In this document: positions 1-13,353 of the stretch, in pieces
Numbering within the stretch: position 1 is the stretch's first letter
Layout of the letters: the number at the start of each line of letters is the position of its first letter
Assembly: GCA_025024175.1 (NCBI GenBank)
Contig: QCXZ01000003.1
Span: 124,001 to 188,000, forward strand
Source: Rhyzopertha dominica
Taxonomy: Eukaryota; Arthropoda; Insecta; Coleoptera; Bostrichidae
DNA: 64,000 nucleotides
Direction of reading: 5' to 3'
Program-made: the position numbers and the translations under genes
The notes under the pieces: generated by a model
Databases searched by the model: none
What the model was told of the DNA's origin: nothing
What the model saw: only the letters and a program-made list of their open reading frames with translations

Positions 1-459
1 TGCAGTTTTGTTGAAAATAGACTGTGCTGCCATCATTCGGATTTAAGTTTTCTGGTACCTGTACTATTCCACCTTAAGTGGGTTTCCTGTTCCTAGTTGC
101 ACCGCCGGGACAAATGATAATTCGGTCATCACGGGGTTTCGCTATAATCCCCCGTTCGACGTCACAGACACATTATCATGTAAAACCGCTTGTATCGGCA
201 GCTACCGTTTTGCCGTGATACATGACAGAAATTAAATTTGGAAGGTATTTCGTGGCGCGATTAAACTTTGATTGAAAGTGGAATTTGCATCACAACGTCG
301 GGTACAACTTGGACGANGGTGGCTTAAACAATCATGGTGTCGGTTTGGCAAACANATTAGGTTTGCTGTCTTTGATGCATCGATTCATGTTAGACATCAT
401 GCGCTTAGTTATTAGCGATTGCTTAACGTGTTATCATATAATATCATCAGCNTATAACA

Positions 460-760
460 TATGAAATCCAAATTCACATCTTTTATAAAAATTACGTATA
501 GCAAGGGACTCAAATTAGATCCTTGACAAACACCACTATTTTAATCAAAGAGAAAGATTTGTAATTCTCGTACTAAGCATTAACATGAACTTTTTTATTA
601 GGCTATCACAGATCATATTTCCATTCTGTAATAATTTCTTTAGATTAATAAGCAACAGATTGTTGTCGACTATGTCGAATGTGTTGCTTAAATCTGTTTA
701 AATTACATCAACTTGTAATTCCTTATTAAGTGCATTTAACACAAATTGAGTGAAATCTAC
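460..760 (-). mobile_element. Non-LTR retrotransposon (LINE) reverse transcriptase remnant
   Basis: Translating the minus strand gives two reverse-transcriptase hallmarks in order. Near 660-702 there is a block resembling the RT motif A region (DLSNTFDIVDNNLLL, where active families have a DxSKAFDxVxH-type block). Near 490-540 there is SGVCQGSNLSPLLY, matching the GVPQGSxLGPLLF block that precedes the catalytic YxDD box. The two blocks are joined by poorly conserved sequence with in-frame stops, and no YxDD box or endonuclease domain is visible, so this is a short dead fragment. The clade cannot be settled; jockey-like or CR1-like are both possible. Confidence 0.6.
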
Positions 761-3700
761 ATGTTGATTGGATTAGAACTATGATGAACATGCACCAAAG
801 GTGCAAAAATCTAATTTGCTTCATGGGTGTCGTCGTTGAACGAGATTTTTTATGCTGAGTATGGCAGTGCATAGGAAATTTGGTATAAGGCTATAAAGGC
901 CTTGCATAATAAAATCCAATAGAGCAAAATATTAAATACTGATCTGTGAACAATGGGGTTCGTTGGCAACATCCATGTATATGAGTCTTGATTAATTGTT
1001 AAATGTAATCTTTAAGATCGATCATGTTTTATAGGGCTAACTAAAGTTACTTTTTATTGTGTCAGTTACGCGTATATTTAGTAGCACATAGAAAGTTTTC
1101 ATCCCAGTTAGTACAGCATCAACTCACTTTTAATACTGATTTATCGCCAAAGCCGTTTAACATTTTAAGATCTCCAAGAATGACAGCGTGTTTGGTTTGC
1201 CAAACTTTCCAAGTAACAAGGAAGTGGCTCTCTGCTTACCAAATTCAGAAAGCCTGTAAACTCGTGCTGCATTTGCATAATAAATGTCAACCTCCCTAAC
1301 TTCAGACTTTTTTGTTGAAAACTTTTCTATGAGGGATCGGTTCTTGGCTTGCGCGCCTAGTCGTCTCGGGAAGCCTTCTCCCCACTTATCCATAAATTTT
1401 ACCTTAAATTTAATATTAAAACTTCGTCTTCGCCATTACAGCTATTATGTTACCAGTATTTATCTTTATAAGCTCTGAAACTCGTTTTGAATGCAGTTAC
1501 AAGAAATTTGCTATTCAAAACAACCAGGAACTTTTATAATGCAATTTCGGCACGGTAAATTTTAATTAAGCACAGCATCAGACACCGAATTCTGCATGCC
1601 TATTTCGCGGGTTATATTATAGTGGTTGTTTTATTGCATAATGCCGCGTTTATTACTTACGGCGAGAAAATATTGGCTACCCAAGCGAAATAAAGTTGCA
1701 CGCCTAGCTTAGCCTAATGCAAAAAGGACATGTAAAAACTTTCACCCGTGTTTCACGAAATTAAGAAACAGATTAAAGACAAGTATGCTACAGTTATACA
1801 TGTATACATATATATTCCAAAAATTGCATTTTACGTTTATTCTGTAGCAATAATTTTGGTGTTATGGAAGTCAAAAGTGTGATGTTTTTTCAAAGCCGTG
1901 TAGTTGTTATTATTTCTGTGTTGTATCCTGTTTTTGGGTATTGTCCCGTTTGTCCTATATATTGTTTGTTGCACTGTTTATATTGTATTGTATCGTACGG
2001 TGTTTTTATTTTTAATGGTGTGAGCGTCGTTTTTGTTTAATACTTTAATGCATTGCAATGATGACACCAAACTATATTATGATTTAACTGCCGCAGAAGT
2101 GCGTGAACCGTGCGATATAATAAATATGGATATCAGTTCGCCTGATGATATATCAAAATTTCATGGTTTAAACTTTAATACAAGTAATTCGTATGTGGAG
2201 GTATTTGGAATAGACTACAGCATTGGCATTCTAGTTAAGATGTTATAAATTATTGCGATATCCTGCTTAGTTCGGAATTAGCGAGTACTACTTGGGTTAT
2301 CGGTTCATGGTTACTCTAACTTCTTAGTAGTATCTGCCGTAACCCCTCCTTTCCGTGATATAGTTGTTTATGTCTCCTATAGGACGATAACAGCAGTAAA
2401 TACCCATACAACCCAAACATTGGTGATTGAAATCAGTTAAGTGGCCAAATTCTGTTTCGTCGTTTTGATCTTCTCAAAATTGGTGCTTTAGTTGCGTAAT
2501 CAGAAAAAGTACCACGATAGATGTGAACAGCTTTCTCTTTTAAGTGGTTCCCTATCAGCTACAGTTAAAGCACATTTTTACAACAACTGTACTGTCTACG
2601 TTTCCTTAGTAGTCTGCAAGTAAATTTCTCTGAAGACAATTTCCTTCAGAACTATGGTACTGTTAACTGGCGGAGATTTACTTTCTTGTATTGTTATTGT
2701 TTAAGCTGAATTCAAAACTCCTGCTTATATTTCTGGCCGATTTTTTACTTATTAATGGAACATTGTTTTGTTATACAGAATCCTATAGGTTTTACCAACA
2801 AGAATTTGATGTCACTGTCTTGGAACCCATTTATGAAAATATTCGCAAAAGTAGCTAATTCCCCACAGGGTTAAACAACTGGACTTTGTGTAATATTATC
2901 GCGCAACGAACATGCGTTAACTGTCGCTTAACGGACCGGATTCAATTAATTATAATGATTGTGCGGGCCGACGACCTAAAATTGTTATTTCTGTTAATAG
3001 ATATAAATTTAATTATCGTACCAAGCTAAACTGTCAATGAATCAAATTACTTAGATGTACAACACAATTAACCAATAACATAAGAATTTGTCTTACTTTG
3101 GCAATACTAGTTTAATGTTTGAAGAATTATGATAGTAATAGGGGGTCTATTTGAGCGAACTTGGTTAAAAAGTTCACATGCTTAATTAGAATTTGTTTTT
3201 TTTTCTATTTCCGATAAGCATACAGTTTTACTTTAACTTAGACAAAAATTAATGTCACAAAATTTGTATGTCAAATAATTTACCACAGTTGCTAGATTTA
3301 TCTCTACCAAACTAATTTTCGTACTGGTTTCTGTTTACTTAAAATTAAAAAATCGAAATATATTCTAGAATTCCAAACTCTAAAGCTTCAAAATACTGAG
3401 CGACGAGCGATTCATGTAGTTAATTTTGACGTATATATGCAACTTTGACCTCGAATCTGAATGGGGCTTTGGCAGTAGAGATGACAAAAGATCCCGGTCA
3501 AAGCTGGCAATACTTTTTCACAACATATATTGACTTCTTATCTTACGGCAATCTGTAAATATATAGATAGATTTTCCCCTAATTACCTCTTGCACTGCTG
3601 CAACTCTGAATAGCTCTTAGCATTATAATAAGAAGTGGAACAACAATAACAATCAAGGAATGGTAAAGTATAATAACGACCCATTACATAATAAATATCC

Positions 3701-5275
3701 ATTTAAAATTGCGAGAAAAGATATCTAAATTTTGCCCTCTAATTTACCGCTAATGGATCAAGCGGGAAGTGCAATTCTTGGACCCTGCACTTAGGACCTG
3801 AAGTTTCTGAATGGACGAGAGATCCATCTTGTGCATCCCGTACACAAATTCTCTGCACCTCAAGTAGGACGTGACATATTTGCTATTGGAAACGTAATAT
3901 CGGTTAGTGCAGATGCTGGTTCCGGCTGTGAAGGACATGTCACGGTGAGGGACACTTCGGGCTTTCCTGTGGATTAGCCCGGAATGAAACGGCCGGTTTC
4001 CTGGTTTACCCTCGTCAATTTCCTTTTTATACCCGTCTCCGTGGACTCCACGCGGGCTATTCGAGGATGTTGCATTAAACTCTCCTTAAATTTCAGTTAT
4101 CGCGTTTTCCTGCGATGCTGTCCACTATTTGCCGAAGTAGTTGGAAATGTCACTCTCTTTGAGAACAATAGGAATACAGAGAGGGTAATTTATGGCTGCT
4201 GTATTGTTCTGCAGACCAACATTATAGCGCTTGCATATTTCATGTTACAGGGACTAGACCCTTCGAAATTTAGGCAACACATCATCACATCATTTCGTAT
4301 TAACTTCCGACCATGTCTACAGAAATACGAATTTATTTGATTTCTGTCTGAATANTTTATTAAAATGGCATATTTTTCGTTTGGTATATCCTAAATCGGC
4401 GGTTGGTTGCTGAACTATCTTTTGAAAAAAGCAATATAAATTGCTTACTTTGAAAAGAACAGTTCAAAAATAAAACCGCAAGAACGTTGAAAATTCCAGA
4501 CACTTTCCTTGATCAGCCTCTCTTTCTCGAAATGTCCATGCTAAGATTTCTAAACCTTCGTAGTGAAAATTTTTCTACAAAAGTGATTCGGGCAATTCTT
4601 CAATTTTATTTATTAAAATTGTAGTTATGATTGACGAATTACTATGAACGTGGTAGGAAATGCTATAGGTTTGTAATAAATAAAATAAATCAAATCAAAT
4701 TAATAGGGAATTTGTTTAAAATAAAAATAGGTACAATGTTTGAAACGTTTGATAGTAAATTGTGTATACCCTATACCTTTTAATAAGTAATATCAACTTA
4801 AATAGAATGTCACTTCATTAAAAGGCTGTATGTTGCAACGAAATTCATCTTTTCCCTGCAATGCGGGTAATAATCTTCTCTTGCAGAAGGAGAGGTTTTA
4901 TGAAACTTGTAATAATACATTAGGGTACGTACTACACAAGAAAACGATTGCTTGGCGGAAATTGAACTTGTGGCACAGTCCAAAAAAAGCGGAAGTTTAT
5001 CATCATGAATTCTTGGAGTATCAAAGGAGCTTGAATCGTTTGTGAATGCAATGCAATCTAATGAAACTACATTCTCGACCTATGGCAGTGTAAAGCTTCC
5101 ATCGGCTACGTTAAAGAGATGTGAAAATTCTCGACTTTAATTGCAATGAAGATTACCCTGAGTGTCATTTCTAGATACCTTTAAATATAACGTATTTTCC
5201 GCGTCTTTACGAACAAAAATACTATACAGGCATGCCCAGTCCTTTTGCCAAAGCTAATAGTTCAGTCAAATGAAA
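761..5275. other. No recognisable gene
   Basis: AT-rich sequence with only short, unconvincing open frames, for example 2033-2248 and 3984-4340 on +. None shows a recognisable domain, a consistent splice context or a signal peptide I could defend. It may hold 5' exons of the miple-type gene downstream, including its signal-peptide exon, but I could not place them. Confidence 0.5.
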
Positions 5276-5375
5276 CTGTTAAAGCTTCCGGGCTGTTACG
5301 CCGTCGTCTTCACTATTGTAACGCAGACGTTTCGCTAGTAAGAACTGCTGGCATCTTCAGTGCTTCAGGCAACCA
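5276..5375. repeat. Dispersed repeat block, Penelope-like motif type
   Basis: This block carries GCCGTCGTC, then ACGTTTCGCTAG, then a CATCTTCAG stretch. The same order and spacing recurs at 10,955-11,050, so it belongs to a dispersed repeat. The CGTTTCG...TCTTCAG arrangement resembles motifs I associate with termini of Penelope-like retroelements in arthropods, but no RT or GIY-YIG domain lies nearby. The class assignment is therefore tentative. Confidence 0.35.
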
Positions 5376-6229
5376 GTCAGGGGTGGCGCGAATGCATAAG
5401 AATTATTAGTCTGGTCAAATGATAACGTTAGTAAACATTTTGTCGGAAGTTGAAAGAAAAGACCCTCGTATAATGTACTTTCAATGCAAGTGTTTAATTC
5501 GTCCTATCAACGAAACCCCCAAAAACTTTATGAGTTCTTGTAAAGTGCCGAATCACATTTGTCCGAATGTCAATAACATAATATCCATACATAAAATATA
5601 GGCATCGATATATTTGTTTATATCTTTTCTGAAGATATACCAATTAACGGTTGTTTTTTCTCTTACTTTTACTTTCTTCTGGCTTGCGAGTAGGCGACCC
5701 CCTTAGTAACACTTATTTCCGATATTTCTTTCCAACTGAAACTCATAATTTACAGAGAAGTTTGAACCAACTTTAATTAAGTTATAAACATTTACTGATG
5801 CTTTTCATTGTCAGCCCGGACACAAGAAGGAAACTGAACCTCTGAAATGTTGAACGGTAAACATCGTGATACTGAAAATCCCCTCGCCAGCTACATACAT
5901 TCATCTCTTGATTGATTTCGGCAATATTTATTTTTCAGCTGAGCTTTCGGGGCATACGTGTGCGCGTGGGAGCAGTTTCGCCGTTACATCAATTGTAATT
6001 ACTTGCAACCTTTAAAAAATGGCCCTGGTCTCCCCTACTTTCAAAAGGGATCCGGTAATGAACGAGGGTCGTTGGAAATAGCAACGTTTTCTCTAGGGAT
6101 GGCTGTAGTCTCGGGACGGCTTAATCCAGTTCTGAATTCCAAACATAAAATGTTATATTTGCTGGGCCTTTTTTACTGTAACACGTATTTGTGGAATTTT
6201 AATGACTACGTAATCTGATAAAACGACCG

Positions 6230-6305
6230 ACAAATCAGAAAATGGTGTTATATTGCATTGAGGATATACAAATCAGAAAATGGTGTTATATTGCATTGAG
6301 GATAT
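6230..6305. repeat. Perfect 38-bp tandem duplication
   Basis: A 38-bp unit at 6230-6267, beginning ACAAATCAGAAAATGG and ending GAGGATAT, is followed directly by an identical copy at 6268-6305. Perfect identity suggests a recent duplication or an assembly artefact. It lies about 600 bp upstream of the first recognisable miple-type exon, in non-coding sequence. Confidence 0.9.
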
Positions 6306-6930
6306 TTTTTCCAGAACATGATCAATTTTATTTTACACGAAATTAAGATATTTTTCATATCGTTCCAACATATCTTTGAAAAACCGCAACCATCTAATTT
6401 CATGTTCCTCAGATAATTCCGCCTTGCTCAAAGATTACACAGAGATTCTTCACAAGGTTACATATCTAATGATTACAGAACACATAAACATTCACTGATT
6501 ATATTATAGATTTTATAAGATCACATCGCGCTTTTCCCAGGATTACCACCCCGAGTTGCGGAGCTGGGCTGGTGACTCATGAGCTTAGCTGTTTTTGCAG
6601 CTTTTTCATCAGAAGTCTGATGCGCACACCAATTATTCGTATCTATAAAAATTGATTCGGTACGCGATGTTATATAGAGAGGGATTTTCATTTAAGAGAA
6701 TTTTCTCCGAACCTCTCACGTGAGGATCCTGGCCACGGCTAATAAAAACAATAATACTCATTACTCACTTCTTCAAAAGTGTTCAGCTGAACCTTAAATT
6801 GTCTGTTGTCATCAGTTTTCTTTATACCACGCTGTCTGTTTTCTAATCTACAAGAACTAGCTACATTAACTATTAATTGAAATTAATCTCTAATATCGAG
6901 CAATAATAATATAGTGTATTTTTCTTTCAG

Positions 6931-9900
6931 AACCGTGTAAATATGTCAAAGGATCATGGTCGGAATGCGATTCGAAGACGAACATGCGTTCAAGGACGTT
7001 GACTTTGAAGAAAGGTGACCAGGGCACCTGCGAGGCCACCAAAACAATCCAGAAGAAGTGTAAGAAAGGTAATTATCCCTTATACGGCTAATACTGTCTT
7101 TTTGCTGTGTGCGCCGAATGCGTTCCTTAAGGGGACCGGTACGTGCATGGAATTTTGTCAACTCTGGTGGCCCCACAAACGAACATCTGCAGGGTCGCTG
7201 AACGACGCCGATCCTTCAAACACCACATGTGTGCGCACCGGTGATTGATCGTGGAAATGTGNTCAGCGATCAATTTTTGCACTGGTGGTAATTAAAGCTA
7301 GGCATATTTAACTGTCTGTGGTGACAGAAGGGGGAGAGAGGGGGTAACCACTAATGAAATCTGTCTGTAATACGATAAAAATTGTATGGAATCCAAATGA
7401 AATCCTAATTTCATCCTGACTAAATTTACAGATTTTATTATAATTTAATTATATAAAAAATTTTGAACTTAAACTCTGGAGCACTACATTTCAAGAATAT
7501 TCAGATCGCTAGATTTTTTTTTGTTTTTCGTTATAGTCACTAATGCACTTGATCCATCGGTATTCCAACATGTCAACAACATGTCTGCAGATCATGGTGG
7601 TGCACCCACGACTAAGAAAGTTCTGTTCCCAAGACACTCACAAGTCAACACCTGATTTCTTCTTTGATCAATGGTTAACACTCGGGACACTTAACTTGCA
7701 CATCTTTTTCGCATCTCATTGTTTAGTCAGTATGTGGTGCATCATATGATATGATAAGCCATTATCTACCACAATGTCCTTGATGCGCACTCGACGGTCT
7801 TGCAGTACATTCTTATGCCTTTTTAATATTTTTGTCTGTTATTGCCGTTACATGCTTCATGAATTTGAGCCTTTTTTGGTATATTATTACGCCTCTTTGT
7901 TCCACAGAATCCATTTTTATGGACAATCACGACACACACTTCAAGAATTATCCACAGGACAAAACGCTTTGGATACAAGATTGATATTTTATAAATATTA
8001 ACTACAAATGTCAATTAACTAACTACCAAAAGCATCATTTAAGTAACTCTGTTATCTATGCAAATAACCACTTAGAAGTATTGATCAGAGGTGGAGCTTC
8101 ACGACCCACCAAAAGAAACACAAGCAAACCATGAAATTTCTATCTTTGCGAGTTTACGTTTATGGCATGGCATGATTAATTATTAACAATAAAGTTATCC
8201 CAACATCGTGTTTGAGGTGGTTTAACAATTGCTGGTCATAATTGGGTTTTTCGAAAAAAAATATCTTGTGGTTCCTAATATTTCCAAAAAAAAGCCTTTA
8301 AAAGACCCTCCTCACTAATAATAGGTAAAGGGTTGTTCTGATAACTTCGAATGTTTTTTTATTTTACTTGCTTCTGTTTAAAGAGTGATGACACATCACT
8401 TTTCAAGTTAACTGAAGTGAAGGTTTTATCATTAATATCATTTCAGATCAGTCTCTTTTCGTTATTATTACGAATTATTATTGTCTCTCTCTCTCATATG
8501 AATAATTATTTCACTTTCCTCTAGTCTTGTCCCATCAATTATTATTACATTTCGGTGTCGCAGATTTGTTAAAAAGAGATCTCTATATCATTTTTGTTAA
8601 GCTTTTCTATATTTTCGTTTTCTTTGTTATCAACAATTATTTATTCTTCAGAATCGAAATTCAGATTTTATATCTTATTACTTACTCCGTACCGTAAAAT
8701 TCGTTTGTGGCCCAAACAATAAGAATCCATTATAACTTGTGTTCGCTGTCTAAGCCATTGCAAAAATTTTCCAAACTATTTTCTTCCTCGAGAGTTCGTT
8801 CTCTTTAGCGACAAAAACTCCAATATTGTCAAAGCCTTGTTGGATTATTCAAAGCACAAAAAAGATGTATTTTGAATGTTCATGCCAATCCTCTTTTAAG
8901 GAACGGTATTCAAGCTTTCCTTCACCAATCATTTTTTTAAGGAGCTTCAAGGTAATATCTAATTATCGGTTTTCATTATCATTCTGAATTGTTCTGCTTT
9001 TGAGTAACACTTTAGTAGCGAATGGGTACTTTCTAACTAATATAGTTAACTTGTTTGGAATTTGATTTCTAACTACACAATTATACATAGTGCTAAATTT
9101 GTTCCTGACCTTCTGATATAAGTGTATGTTTTTGTAGGGATAAGCTAGTTAGAATGGCTGGCATTTTTACTAATAATTCATGTACGTTGCCTTAAAAAGA
9201 GGTAACATCGTTCCTGCGCATAATACAAAAAAAACTAAACGCTAGGTACGTTTGGACAGATTTATGTGTTTAAGGGCAGTTGGTTTTAGTTTTTCTCTGG
9301 TTTCAAACGAGGCGTAGATGCGCGGTATAATTTAACTCTTCGAGATAACGTTCTTTACGTTTTGTATTTCCCCGGAGATTGTAGGATGACCTCGCGCTAA
9401 ACCCTACGGATGCAGAAACAGCGTTCTTCATTACACAACATCGCCAGAAATACCACGTTCTAACGCAGTAAACTTCGATTTGTTTTCGCATTCGATTGCT
9501 CTCATTTTTAATTAATGTGATGCAATTCTTGTTTCGTTTAAGTATTATCTACAGTATTGCCACTGTAAATACGTTGGTGATTATTGGACAAAATTATTAA
9601 AAGAATGGTGTTGGTGAATGGTGGATATCAGATACCGAAGCATGCTAATTTTTCATGGTATTGTATTCATTGATGATCAATGGTGTGTGGTAGGTTGTAA
9701 TAAACTCTGTTTACAATTAATGTACCTTTATCTACTTTCTACAAGGTTGGACATATTAAACACTTTTAAAATAAAACTCCTTTATCTAATGGAGATAGTT
9801 GAAAAGTAATGTCGGTATCTGCAGCCAATTTTAATGAGAAACTCAATGGTGGAAAACGCAGTCCAATATCTCTCGTAACGTACCGGAGATACCGAATGAT

Positions 9901-12900
9901 TTCCGAAAATCTGGCTTTTGGGAATATGTCTGTAAATTTTTCTTGTTGCAAATTTTGGATCTCTAAAAAAGATGTCCTAAAGTACTTTTTATGCAGATTC
10001 TATTGGGCTCGCTTATTTTTTATATGTTTATATAATGTCTAAGAGAAATAGTAACGCAAATGGGAGGGAGGGTCATTGGCTTCAATAGGCTGTAGCTACT
10101 TATTTTTTTCAGAAAATTCTATTAAACTATAGTAAATGTGCTGTAATTAATTAATTAATAGTGACAATAGCGATAAAACCAACGTATTACACAGGTAAAT
10201 CTTTTTACTTGTCTTTAAGAGCTGTCGAAGATTATAAACTGTTAGGTTGGAGTAAGATCTTCCTATAAGTGAGTTNACATGTGTGTACAGGGTAAACAGT
10301 AGCGTAGTAGAACTATTTGAAAAGGTTTTTCCAATTTTAACAATTTGGCTCCTGTTGGAGAAATAATTCTGGAGCAACCGAAATGCGTCTGGCCCCAAGT
10401 CCAAGTAACGCAGAATAGCTAAGAGTAGTTCATGACTAAGAGTACCAAACGCTCTGGAGAAATCGAGGAGAAGCTTCAAGCACGCCTCATCAGAATCTAT
10501 AGCTGTCACATTACTTTCGCAGCTATAACCTTTGCGAAAACGAGACTGTGTGATAGATAGCAAACTATAAGTACATGAGAAAGAAGTTGATCAGCCATCA
10601 CTCGCTCGAATATTTAAGAAAGAGTAGGAAGTATGCTTATAGCTCTTAAGTTCTTAAAACCCTCGGGATTGTTGCTTTTAGCTTTGAATATAGAATGTAC
10701 ATTAGGAATTGGTAGATACGGGCAGCGATTTCTTCCAAGTGTCTGGTAGAACAGAGAGTCCAATACATGTATTGATGATATGCATGATATAAGGGTCAGT
10801 AAGGCATAAAGCAGCAAGCTAGTAGGAATGCGATCGTGATCGTGGCATTCGTCTTTATGGACAAGAGAATTTCGGACATTTCTCTCTCAGTTGAAAATAC
10901 AAATTGAAAGCATGAGACGAATTGGTTAAGGCTTTCGCGGCCAGGTGTCATTCGGGTCTAAAGGCGCCGTCGTCCGTTGGAATTGCTTCCTAACGTTTCG
11001 CTAGCACGAGTGGCAAGCTTCTTCAGAGGTCCTCTGAAGGTTGCCTGATAACCAAGAAGAATATTTTGCCTAATCTCAAATTACTCCTATTCGTACAAAT
11101 GACGATAAATCATAATTTTAAAATTATGCTTATTTTAGGCTATATTTTGACGGAACAAAATTAATTGGGTTATTTGACATTCCTCTTGATGTTCAATTGT
11201 TTGAGAGTGGCTTTGGGGTGATTTTGTATGCATGTGATATATCGTTAGATCGCTTAGGGGCCTAACGAGCATTTTTCAGTTCTGTGTAAATTTTACTTCG
11301 ACAGTAATGAGCGTCGTCAGCTTCTGTATATAATCAAAAGCATTATGTGCTAACCGAAACCCGTCTAAAATTGCAGCGAATAACGTTTTATTTGTACGCC
11401 CATTTGTAAAATGAACACGTGAAACTAAAGCGTAAAGCTGAATGCTCGGCGTCGAATGGTATCGATATTTTGCACCGTCACATTTTGTTGCCATTCAAGT
11501 CTTTCTCGCAGGAAGCGAGGACATTTATACACAGCGAGCATAAAATATCTCTCAGTATGAACGGTTTTTTTATTGCACTCGAGCTTTGTGGACGTTTGAA
11601 ACGAGAATTGATGTCGTAGCATTTGTATTTTAAACAGTATATAGTCTCTCTTCGTGGGAAAACACAATACATACGTCATAATAAGTACCTGCGTTTGTTG
11701 TAATGTTCTCGTAAAAACTCAAGGCGTGGAATAATAGACGCGGAAAATAAAATGTCTCTGCTAGTCGTTGAAACATGAAAATAATACAGATTGGTGTTCT
11801 GGAACTTTTTTAGCATCATGACACTGACTATACAAATTCGTTAGGCAAATCCATTTTCCTCATGCAGTATTTTAGTAAACTTTCAAAATCCGTAACCCAT
11901 TAAGACGCAAAATAAAAATTCAGAATTTCCAATTCTAGGTTTCAACACTCAACGGTCTACTTTGATGTTATGAATAATATTATTAACAGTAATAGTAAAT
12001 AAGAAAGCTTTATTAAACATAGAATACTAATAAAACACTGTCTTTAGTCGCCCTAAAATTGAGTTTGTTATAAATCACTTTTATAACAAAATATTTTATT
12101 GTCTCATAAACATAAAATGACATGTTTATTTCATACTCCACATTCTCTTATATTTGAATGTATTCACCAAAACTGAATTATTTACCTTCGAATCGATATT
12201 ACTCTTTTTCTTGTTTCAGCCTGCCGGTATGAGAAGGGAACTTTTAGCGAATGTAATGCCCACAGCGAAATGACGAGAAGCGACAAACTAAAGCCCAACA
12301 GTGATCCCTCTTGCGAACAAAACAGACAAATCACGAAGAAGTGCAAACCAAAAAACGCTAAACCAACGAAAGGTAAAGGTAATATTCGTTTCCGTTCACC
12401 ACCATTTTTACTAACAACAAAATATATGAAAAATGCGATTTAGTCAAGTCAATAAAGCACGATCATCTTGCAAAAGTTAGGTGGAAGTTTATAGTTGGCA
12501 CCTTTTTTTTCTTAACAATTATTACATTAGTAATGATGCAATGGCATGACCTTAGGATCATGTTTTTTTTTAATTTATGGTTTTGGTGTAACAGCGCTTA
12601 TTAGAAAAATAGCGGATATTAGAAAGTCATATTTCAAATGTTCGATTACTTTCTCTCCCTTATGGTTATGTGGGTAAAAGTGAAACAGAAGGGTAAAAAA
12701 TGGATTACCTAACTGTTAAAAAATCCATTTAAATTAAATTGATGCCAACGTTCGCTTTCTATACGCTGTAGGTCCTAAACTAATAATAATCTAAGGCAAA
12801 GGGAGTTGTATTAAACGAGAAACGTAGAGAATCGCATGCTCTGCATTTTTCATAAAGATCCATGCCGAATATTCACTTTTATACAGCTTTCGCAAGGTAA

Positions 12901-13353
12901 AATTACCGAATGGGCTAAGTATGACGAAAAAGCGCAGTTTTATGCGTTACCCATATGGCTCCCAGAGCTGCATGATAATGGCTGGTAGCGAAAGAATGCT
13001 AATTAATGTTAAATATTAAGAAGCACAAATTACAAAACAAGAATTGGATGTCAGCGTAACTGAAAAATAGATAAAAATGTTACGCGGTTTATTAAACAAA
13101 TTTTCAGCAATTCAAGTATTTTGATTGATAGAATGTACTAGGAGATGTGTAATTATTTTAAATAAAATTAAAGCGTTCTGGTGCTACAGCTCAGATAGCA
13201 AAAATGTTACTGTCTTAAGGAAAATAATGTATACCAATGAGCGCTTTTATAACCCGCCCATCCATCTCAATCATTATCGTTGTCCACTGTACGCCGCCCC
13301 CTTGATTGATTGTGACTGTTTCTTTTTCAGCTGCTCGCAAAGCTCGCCAGTAG
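6931..13353 (+). CDS. miple: Pleiotrophin/midkine-family secreted growth factor, 3' exons
   Basis: Three phase-compatible exons encode the C-terminal part of a heparin-binding growth factor of the midkine/pleiotrophin family (Drosophila miple1 and miple2). Exon 6931-7068 follows a TTTCTTTCAG acceptor and encodes the first cysteine-rich module (PCKYVKGSWSEC ... KTIQKKCKK). Exon 12,220-12,378 encodes a second, similar module (CRYEKGTFSEC ... ITKKCKP). Exon 13,331-13,353 adds AARKARQ and a stop. The K/S-W/F-SEC pattern with paired cysteines and a lysine-rich tail is typical of these domains, which bind glycosaminoglycans outside the cell. Joints are phase 1, and the first exon needs two bases from an upstream exon. 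That exon, expected to hold the start and signal peptide, was not found. Tandem donors at 12,373 and 12,379 could include or skip Gly-Lys. AATAAA signals lie near 13,715 and 13,776. The 5.1-kb intron carries LINE debris. Confidence 0.8.
9766..9951 (-). pseudogene. Possible transposase fragment, piggyBac-like
   Basis: A short minus-strand frame starts QQEKFTDIFPKARFSEIIRY and continues LRYVTRD. This resembles the MSxxRFxEILRYLRF segment at the start of many piggyBac-type transposase domains. Nothing further upstream or downstream supports a longer match, and the frame soon becomes low-complexity. It sits in the long miple intron. I report it only as a weak candidate; chance is a real alternative. 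Confidence 0.2.
10290..10840 (-). mobile_element. Non-LTR retrotransposon reverse transcriptase remnant (CR1-like)
   Basis: Minus-strand translation gives NPEGFKNLRAISILPTLS (10,614-10,680), matching the LRPISILPxLSK block of LINE reverse transcriptases. It is followed by SRFRKGYSCESNVTAI, like QFGFRKGxST, then LLLDFSRAFGTLSHELLL, the motif A region, and LLQNYFSNRSQIVKI, like SYLxNRxQxV. The order and spacing fit the RT palm and fingers of CR1/jockey-group elements. The copy is broken by stops and an N at 10,276, with no YxDD box seen, so it is inactive. It lies in the long intron of the miple-type gene, antisense to it. Confidence 0.75.
10955..11050. repeat. Second copy of the Penelope-like motif block
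   Basis: GCGCCGTCGTC, then AACGTTTCGCTAGCACGAG, then CTTCTTCAGAGG recur here in the order seen at 5276-5375, with divergent spacer sequence. The match establishes a shared dispersed repeat. Assignment to Penelope-like elements rests on motif resemblance only. Confidence 0.4.

Noticed and set aside
2033..2248. 71-aa open frame with protein-like acidic composition
   Set aside because: No domain, no start context and no neighbouring exons; could be part of a decayed element but unsupported.
3984..4340. 118-aa open frame on +, one of the longest in the first 6 kb
   Set aside because: Cysteine- and aromatic-rich composition without any recognisable motif, no splice or transcript context, and typical of chance translation.
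11425..11679. 84-aa minus-strand frame in the miple intron
   Set aside because: Overlapping frames in several phases and no family resemblance suggest a shadow frame.
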